Assembly: GCA_037179515.1 (NCBI GenBank)
Contig: JAXCGZ010001901.1
Coordinates: forward strand, 2,501-42,500
Direction of reading: 5' to 3'
Origin: Halocaridina rubra
Taxonomy: Eukaryota > Arthropoda > Malacostraca > Decapoda > Atyidae
Length of the DNA: 40,000 nt
Numbering within the stretch: position 1 is the first letter of the stretch; every line of letters begins with the position of its first letter. Made by a program: the position numbers and the translations under genes. Of this stretch, positions 33,682 to 40,000 are shown in pieces. The notes beneath the pieces were generated by a model that saw only the letters and a list, made by a program, of their open reading frames with translations, was not told the DNA's origin and made no database searches.

Positions 33682-33929
33682 CTGTTGAAGTTAATTAAAA
33701 AGTAATTAATAAAATAAGTTGCAAAACTCGGTTCAATGCCTCATCAAACATGCTGAAGAGGCATTAAGAGTAGCTTAGGAAACACAATGTGGAAGACTGC
33801 AACGCATACAACCATATATGCCACCAACACAACATACACTCCCTGAGGGATCTGTGAGAAAGCCCAGGCTTGGCAGTAGCATTCCATAGGAACTCAGAGC
33901 CAATTAGCCAGACAGCTTAGGGAAAAACA

Positions 33930-34260
33930 ACAAAAACACAGATGGTGCCATGAAAATGTCTTTACACACTATGTACTTGCGTAATTCAAACTGGAACACA
34001 GATAGTGATATAAATGTATTTATATACAAAGTGCTTTTGCTTACTTCAGAGAGAATAATAAAGATGGTCATATAAAAATATCTATACAAATAGTTACTTC
34101 AGAGTGGAAATAGATTATACCAAAAATACGTTTACAAAACATGCCTTTGCTAACTTCATAGAAAAGGGAAATATATGGACAATACCAAAAAACTTCAAAA
34201 AGAAATGTTAGTTTACTTCAGAGAAACTGAAAAAATGGTGATATAAAAATATCTATAAAT
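33930..34260. repeat. Degenerate ~60-bp tandem repeat (left part)
   Basis: Five to six diverged units with ATGGTSATATAAAAATATCT and GCTNACTTCAGAG cores, spaced about 55-63 bp. Related units reappear at 37050-37165 on the far side of the gypsy-type element. Confidence 0.5.
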
Positions 34261-35949
34261 GAAGATTTTTTTTGTTACATTATACCACCATCTCAGAAGC
34301 TCCCTTAGTACGCAGCCTTTTTTCCTCTGTAAAAACAGTATTCACCCAACCATGCACTGTTACTGAATCAGTTCTCAAATCTATTTTCTTCAATCCCCAT
34401 TTCAATGCTAGATTAATACCTTTCAATACGGTCTCAAGTTCAGCCACATTTATGCAACTATGATCGTCCTTCTTTCGGAGCTAAGCAGCATCTTCAACGA
34501 CCTGATCATTAATTTCTAAAAGCACACCAATAGTTAAACTGTTAGCATCACACCATATCATACCATGTTCGGTTTTAGGAACATGCCAACCACCTTTATT
34601 TGGATCATCTAATTTCATTTTCTCAATCACTTCCCTGATCATAGTATCTACAGCACTGCCAACTGAATCGTCCCAACTTGACCCCTCAGCACTCCTCTTA
34701 ATGAAACTACAGGCAACCCTTAACCAGCCAGCAATGGGATAAGGCCCTCTAACTTCCCACATACAGAGAACAGACCTCTTCTCGTCAAATCATCTGAAAC
34801 CTCTGGAACTTTGTTCCCTCATTGGAACATCAATTCAACATTAACACAAAACAACTCAAGTCCTAAAGCTGCACCATTCTCCAGTGATTCACCATTATTT
34901 TTTAACAGTCCATACTCATTCAGATTCCTAATGAGCTTGTTAGCAGACAGCTCTGATTCATCAACAAGAATGTCATCAATGTAGGAGTCGTGTATTTTTC
35001 AATCTTTTTTCTTTAGAACAAACTTTAAGATTTTTGAGAGAATGCGCAATGCATAGTTCAGCCCAAAACCCAATTGTGTGAAACAATAGGTCTTACCTTC
35101 ATACTTTACCAACTGATATGGCGACAATTTCTTACTTACTTTAATTTGTAGATATGCAGATTTAAGGTCAACAACAGATACTGATTTCCTCATCTGTCTC
35201 CACTGCCTTAACTTTTCATCACAGACATCAGTGACATCATCACCAGTAAGGCACTTCACATGAGCATTTAAATCTCGAAAATCTAGTAATGGCCTCACCT
35301 TTTTCTTTGTTGGTTGCGCCATCAAAGGAATAATTCCATCAGTTATATCTTTGTCCCAGGGGACAAGAATTCCCTCTTGTATCCACCTGTTGACTTCTTT
35401 GTCATACTCTTCTTTTTTCTTCCTTGTCAGGTTCGTGCTATAGCCGCTAACCTTACTTGTAATATTTACTGGCCGATTATTTTTCCGAAACCATTCCACT
35501 GTCCAGTTTTTACCATCAAAAGCTGCATGAAAGTCTTCATCATCGATCTCGCAGGAGTTCTTTTCAGCACAATTAAAATTGCCCGCTGCTACCAAAGAAT
35601 AATCAGGTGCAAGAAACTGTACAACACCCTCCTTGATTGCAACACCACCAAACTGATTAATAACATCCAATCCCACAACAATATCAACCCCGTCAATCAT
35701 CTTATCAGACACCAGTGCATGAACAGACAGTTGTCTATTGCCAATCACCATATGCACTACAGTAGAGCCTTTACACTTGACCTGCCTTCCATCGAAGGCA
35801 CTTAAAAAAGTTTCTCCTGTACAACCCACTACCAAGTTAGAATGAATGATTGTGTTACTACAACCAGAATTATTCACCTGCACATCACATAACAGATAGT
35901 GACTGCGCCTTGACATTAACAAGGGGGTTACTGCAGGCGCAGAAATCAA
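34261..35949 (-). pseudogene. Gypsy-type pol remnant: protease, RT, RNase H
   Basis: The 316-codon open part (34999-35949) holds a protease-like region whose active site reads NNSGCS where D-T/S-G is expected. It then has RT blocks VRPLLDFRDLNAHV, VVDLKSAYLQI and QLGFGL. After an in-frame TGA at 34999-35001 the RT catalytic box follows as SYIDDILVD. The linker (GPYPIAGWLRVACSFIKR) leads to an RNase H domain with the Asp of WCDAN, the Glu of AELE and the Asp of LRTDS, interrupted by a TAG at 34481-34483. At least two stops and one or more frameshifts make it dead. No integrase is seen. Confidence 0.82.
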
Positions 35950-35989
35950 CCTCTACTCGTTTCCCTGGCCTTGGGTATATTCTTGAGTC

Positions 35990-36669
35990 TTTTTGATCTC
36001 ATTGGTTGGCAATATGTCCTACTATGTTACACCTGAAATGCCTAATTTTTTCCTCACAATATTTGATTAAATGAGGACCACCACAACTGAAGTATCTCCC
36101 CTTCGTTCCCTTACTGCCACTGCACTTATTTAGCAACTCAAACCCACTTGCCACTGCAACAACATGCTCCTCATCAGCCTTAGTTCTGCACAAAATTTTC
36201 GATGCATATATCAGTTCACTAACTGGCTTAGTTAAAACTTCATTGACTTGTTGCAAAGCTATACTGTACTTATTTTATCAGAGAATCCACTGACAAAACT
36301 CAAACGAACAATACTTTCCAAACCATCCCCCTTGAACCCAGCTAGCCCAGCCAAACGTCTTAAGTAATTTGTATACACATCAACAGGTTCCCCTGTCCAA
36401 TTGACTCTAACCAACTTGGCATAAGGTACAAAGGCTCCGTCAGTAAACGCCTCTTTTAACATAGCTACTATATTTTCTGAATCACCCTGATCATCATCAC
36501 TCATTTCTAAATACAAATCAAGAGCATCCCCCTCCAAATACAGTGGAATAAAAGAAGCCAAATCAGAAATCTTCTGCAACTTAGCCACCAATTGAACTTT
36601 CTCTATCCACGCAACCACATCTTCACGGGTGAATGGTCTAATCATCTCCGATGTGACTTTAGACGCCAT
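35990..36669 (-). pseudogene. Gypsy-type gag remnant
   Basis: It starts at ATG 36669-36667 (MASKVTSEMIRPF). A retroviral-type gag helix region follows (ASFIPLYLEGDALDLYLEM). The frame breaks near 36258 and resumes as MQQVNEVLTKPVSELIYAS. It ends in two zinc knuckles, both damaged: in the first the opening Cys is Tyr (YFSCGGPHLIKYC), and in the second the closing Cys codon is a TGA stop at 35999-36001 (after GHIANQ). RNA packaging function is therefore lost. Confidence 0.78.
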
Positions 36670-37050
36670 GACTGCAGGTTATAGCCTAGATAGCTTGTAG
36701 TTTGAATTAAATTGAAGTAAATTCCTCTTACCATGATATTATGTGGAATGTGGAATAACGCAAATGATGAGTCAGTACGAGCGACAAGCAATAACGATAA
36801 TACCAAAAGACAGCACAAACCAAAAAACCAATGTACCAAACCAGCCGGTAAACAAAGAATAAACATCACCAAAAACACAGCCTCTCTGCACAACGACTGG
36901 CTCTCCAATGCCCTCACCGCCACTCACTCAACCAACTCAGCACCAACAACTCTCTGCCATACATAAACTGTCAAACTACTTTTAGACTTACTAAACTACA
37001 ATACACAAATGATATTTGCTTATCCAATATATACTGAAAATATGTGATGT
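36670..37050. other. Right flank of the gypsy-type remnant
   Basis: May contain leader or LTR sequence of the element, but no matching left copy exists in the window, so an LTR cannot be defined. No ACADL exon lies here. Confidence 0.3.
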
Positions 37051-37165
37051 TGCTATAGCATTTTTATACAAAGAGTATATGCAATACTAAAAACAAAAAG
37101 ACTACCAAAAATATGTTTACAAGCTCTGTATGTACAAGTTTCAATGAAATTGAAATACTATATGA
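37051..37165. repeat. Degenerate ~60-bp tandem repeat (right part)
   Basis: ACCAAAAATATGTTTACAA and neighbouring text match the array units at 34116-34145, indicating the same repeat split by the retroelement. Confidence 0.4.
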
Positions 37166-37190
37166 TTTAACATAATAACCTATAAGTTAC

Positions 37191-37304
37191 CTGAAGGTTT
37201 GATAGAGTTTTTCCAAAAGCCTTTCTGGATCGGAGATAAGCTCTCGTTTCTTCAAATTGCCATTCGCAATTAGCATTAGACATGATTCCAATAAGGAGAC
37301 GCTC
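37191..37304 (-). CDS. ACADL: ACADL exon carrying the catalytic glutamate
   Basis: This exon has 38 codons in phase 0. It opens ERLLIGIMSNANCEWQFEET and ends RKAFGKTLSNLQ. The acceptor is AACAG (37305-37306) and the donor is CAG/GTAACT (37191/37190). The first codon (GAG, 37302-37304) aligns with the helix G glutamate that acts as base in LCAD and IVD. Most other acyl-CoA dehydrogenases use a C-terminal glutamate instead, so this residue supports ACADL over the medium-, short- or very-long-chain enzymes. RKAFGK is the conserved C-terminal domain motif that contacts FAD across the dimer. The following intron (about 3.5 kb) hosts a gypsy-type retroelement. Confidence 0.95.
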
Positions 37305-37706
37305 CTGTTAGGTGATAAAATGAATTAAGATATCACACATTCACAGTAAACAGGATCCTGGAGCAATAAAAACAAATTAAATAAAAAGTAACTATAAAAG
37401 GAACTAAAACCATATATTTTTGTCATGTACATCACAATCTCCGGCAGATACCAGAAGGATGATTACTACAACAGCAAAGATTGACGGTAAAATTCCTTAT
37501 ATAAAATACAGACAATAGAAAATATGCTACATAAGCAAAGAAAACGTAATCGGATTAATGCTTTACAATCAGAACAAAAGTGTGTCATACATCATGAAAA
37601 AAAAAAATAATTTTGTCTAAGCCCCAACCCCAAAACAGGAATATCAGCATATATAACAACTTTTAAATAAAGGAAAAAAATTTAGGCATGTAGTTGTATG
37701 CTATAC
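37305..37706 (-). other. ACADL: ACADL intron
   Basis: 402 bp, GT-AG, AT-rich, no other feature seen. Confidence 0.85.
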
Positions 37707-37808
37707 CTGAGGCAGCTCATTCATGAGGTAGTAGAATCCATGGCCTTCCTTGCCAAGGAGAGCGGAGGCAGGCATTCGTACGTCTTCAAAGAAAAGTTCA
37801 GAAGTGTC
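37707..37808 (-). CDS. ACADL: ACADL exon: end of beta domain into helix G
   Basis: This exon has 34 codons in phase 0, from DTSELFFEDVRMPASALLG to GFYYLMNELPQ. The acceptor is TTTAG (37809-37810) and the donor is CAG/GTATAG (37707/37706). It is too short to stand out as an ORF by itself and was found by splicing between its neighbours. It leads into helix G, where LCAD and isovaleryl-CoA dehydrogenase carry their catalytic base, which falls at the first codon of the next exon. Confidence 0.94.
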
Positions 37809-38278
37809 CTAAAGTGAACATTGTATATAATCACAACTAGTTTTCTAATTCAGTTAGGAAAATATTTATTGTAAACAAACAAAATACAACTAAGAAAATT
37901 TTATAATTTTGCTGCTAATCAAGGAAAACTGGATTCTTTTTCAACAGAATGTTATAACCCACTAGTCGAAAAGTGGCATTAACTGTAGCAAAATCCTAGT
38001 GAAAGAAAGGGTTTCAGAACACTCTGCCTTCTCTCTCAGTTGTTCTGTGGCATGAAGAAATAGTTGAAAGAAAAAGGTCTCCTTACTTTAGCAATAATAA
38101 TAATATGGACAATATAAAATAAGGAATAAAATCGAAGCATGAAGAACTTAATCCTATTCTCACTAAACTATATTTCCTCGCAATAATATTCTGCTAAACA
38201 AACACAATTTCTGAAAGAAGAGGAGTGCCAGACTCTCTACCGCTTCCCCAAAAGAAGGGTAAACCTACGCATGCTCAC
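37809..38278 (-). other. ACADL: ACADL intron
   Basis: 470 bp, GT-AG, AT-rich, no other feature seen. Confidence 0.85.
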
Positions 38279-38510
38279 CTGTGCCTTCATGCCCATCTTT
38301 TCAAGCTTTCTGCCTTTTCTAAATCCTTCCATTCCCTCTTCTACTAGGAATAAGGATATGCCATGGGCTGCTGACTTAGCATTAGGATTGGTAACTGCCA
38401 CAACCACAACAACATCGCTCATGTACCCATTCGTGATAAATGTTTTGGAGCCGTTCAGTATCCAGTCATCGCCGTCCTTTCGGGCATTCGTGCGAATACC
38501 TTGTAAATCA
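38279..38510 (-). CDS. ACADL: ACADL exon: middle beta domain and FAD/substrate region
   Basis: This exon has 232 bases, the first completing the split Ser codon, then 77 codons. It begins DLQGIRTNARKDGDDWILNG and ends GRKLEKMGMKAQ, the LCAD beta-barrel domain that packs on the FAD isoalloxazine ring. The acceptor is TTTCAG (38511-38512) and the donor is CAG/GTGAGC (38279/38278). The reading frame is intact. The frame continues past the donor for about 14 codons to a stop at 38237, but that tail is intronic because the next exon supplies the conserved continuation DTSELFFEDVRMP in phase 0. Confidence 0.95.
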
Positions 38511-39137
38511 CTGAAATAAGAAATGGGTTTTGCCTTTACCTTATTTCAATAGAACACAGAGTATTATCAAATAAATAGAAGTCATATAAAATGCAACATA
38601 CGTAGGAGATTCCAAGGCTTAATGGGTATTTATACTGATCAGCCATATCAAAGACGCTGAGTTCAGCCTGCATTGTTCAAAGGGAAAACATTTACATCTG
38701 GTTTTGCCGCAAGAGGATATGGATGTGACACGACTTTGTCTGTTGTCTCCTAGGTCCTGCTATCTAAGCAGATAAAATAGGTACACATTGAATTGGCATG
38801 CCAATTATGAGTTTCATCACAATGAGGTACAAGAGTAAATATTGTACTGAAATATCTGTAAGACAGCTTTGCACAAAAAACTATTACCAGTAGTACTGAC
38901 ATTGTAATAATTTCAATAACCTCTTTTCCACCTGACGTCATATCTTGAAGAAGCCAGAATGCAGGCGGCAACTTTAACCCTCCTATTAGCTGTTTTATGG
39001 CAAGGGTAAAAATAAAAGGGAGGGAGGGATTGCCAGACCATTGCTCCCTTATCAAAAGTAGTTGAGTGTTACAACATATACAGAACACAGTACTGCAATG
39101 CATAAAAACAGGAAGCCTAACAACGATTAATACCCAC
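38511..39137 (-). other. ACADL: ACADL intron with a dispersed repeat
   Basis: 627 bp, GT-AG. Positions 38905-39065 carry the repeat also found at 30482-30660. Confidence 0.8.
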
Positions 39138-39302
39138 CTTCCAGCACCAGGTTCAGTCATAGCAATGGCTCCAATTTTCTTTCCAGCCACCATATCAGGG
39201 ATTAATCTATCAATCTGTTCTTTGGTACCATAATGGGTGATGTAGGGCATGACAATCTGAGAATGGAGGGCAAATCCGGGACCAGAGCAGTTGACGTAGG
39301 AT
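39138..39302 (-). CDS. ACADL: Long-chain acyl-CoA dehydrogenase, internal exon (first one in window)
   Basis: ACADL is a mitochondrial matrix flavoprotein that performs the first step of beta-oxidation of long and branched acyl-CoAs, passing electrons to ETF. This exon (54 full codons) holds the middle-domain segment starting SYVNCSGPGFALHS and ending AMTEPGAG, the first half of acyl-CoA dehydrogenase signature 1. The acceptor is ATAG at 39303-39304 after a pyrimidine-rich tract, and the donor is AAG/GTGGGT at 39138/39137. The last codon (Ser, AG+T) is split with the next exon, which completes the signature as GAGSD. The exon opens on the last base of a codon, so at least one more exon lies at larger coordinates. 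The mitochondrial targeting peptide and N-terminal alpha domain are outside the window. The match to human LCAD is close along the whole exon. Confidence 0.95.
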
Positions 39303-39807
39303 CTATAAAACAAAGAGAGAAGCAATGAATACACATACTTGAATTACTTGAGAATACCTTCAAGCATTTAAATCCTCTAAATGTGCATATAACGAACATT
39401 TTACAAAATAAAAGCCATTAAAATAAATTGGATCAATGCCAGAATAGGCACCTAATGTCATTTCTTATTTGCTTTATCGGTATTGAGGAAAAAAAGGAAG
39501 GTCAGCTAAACCTAACCTAGGTAAGGTAATGGTAACCTCTTATTTCCCTCAAGTCCAGATTAAGCAATTCAAAATGACAACAGGTGCCTAGTCTGGGATT
39601 GACCCAATAATTTTTAATTTTATTTTATTTTCAGAATTTGAGAGAAAGTCAAAAGTTCTCAAGAGTTAATTCAAAGCTTACTGTAAGATCATAAAGTAAT
39701 TTAATGCTTATTAAAAAAATTTCAGTTATTACATTATTCAAATACAATGCTCTAAATACTATGACAGCATTATTTAACATTTAAATTCAGCTGAAAGCTC
39801 AACAAAA

Positions 39808-39967
<160 letters not shown>

Positions 39968-40000
39968 GGAGATGAGGTGTTTGAGAGGTATGATTGGTGT

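Larger units (their letters stand above)
34261..36669 (-). mobile_element. Ty3/gypsy-type retroelement remnant in an ACADL intron
   Basis: Gag, protease, reverse transcriptase and RNase H follow in order on the minus strand, the same sense as ACADL. It stops within RNase H at about 34261; integrase and the 3' LTR are missing. I could not identify a 5' LTR or primer-binding site to the right of 36669. The element separates two parts of a degenerate tandem repeat, which marks the insertion site. No envelope-like ORF is present. Confidence 0.8.

Noticed and set aside
35314..35805. 163-codon plus-strand ORF
   Set aside because: Antisense to the gypsy-type pol.
36642..36923. 93-codon minus-strand ORF upstream of gag as an extra retroelement gene
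   Set aside because: Overlaps the gag start in another frame, has no family features and is probably leader or LTR sequence.

Overview
This is a eukaryotic nuclear window, almost certainly from a decapod crustacean (a penaeid shrimp or a relative). Three things point there: spliced genes with GT-AG introns, extreme microsatellite density ((TA)n, (GA)n, (TAA)n and (TAG)n tracts up to about 155 bp every 1-3 kb), and interstitial copies of the arthropod telomere unit TTAGG. Nothing bacterial is present.

Two host genes can be supported, both on the minus strand and both partial. (1) A KANSL1/NSL1-like gene, the scaffold of the MOF histone acetyltransferase complex. Its first coding exon is at 11315-12690, and this exon probably starts at 12901. 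A CCAAT/CRE/GC-box cluster at 19211-19269 above a CpG-rich block is a candidate promoter with a non-coding exon 1. The later exons are not recognised and probably lie left of the window. (2) ACADL, mitochondrial long-chain acyl-CoA dehydrogenase. Its last six coding exons (32511-39302) join in phase into about 308 C-terminal residues ending at a natural stop. The 5' exons lie beyond position 40000.

Most of the rest is mobile or repetitive DNA. From left to right: a palindromic MITE with TA target-site duplications (TSDs) beside a tRNA-like sequence (0.46-0.77 kb); a tandem array of (CTA)n/(TAG)n hairpin modules (2.57-3.36 kb); a Harbinger-type MITE with TTA TSDs and a duplicated arm (4.40-4.73 kb); a foldback holding a LINE tail (5.56-5.85 kb); a degenerate minisatellite (5.91-6.33 kb); TTAGG-rich sequence (8.5-9.6 kb); a polypurine tract (9.7-10.1 kb); the KANSL1 exon; a decayed hAT-like transposase (13.7-15.1 kb); a long AT-rich stretch with TAA arrays (15-18 kb); the candidate promoter (18.6-19.3 kb); a 5'-truncated non-LTR retrotransposon (21.5-24.4 kb); a second 3' fragment of it fused to a tRNA-like head (26.3-27.1 kb); a pogo/Tigger-like foldback element of 1,054 bp with TA TSDs (27.99-29.04 kb); three copies of a tRNA-derived SINE (29.65, 30.72, 33.15 kb); and a broken Ty3/gypsy-type gag-pol inside an ACADL intron (34.26-36.67 kb).

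The two genes have unrelated jobs (chromatin acetylation and fatty-acid beta-oxidation) and nothing in the sequence links them. The least expected structures are the hairpin-module array and the repeated placement of TTAGG units inside inverted repeats. All assignments come from reading the sequence; no database search was run.
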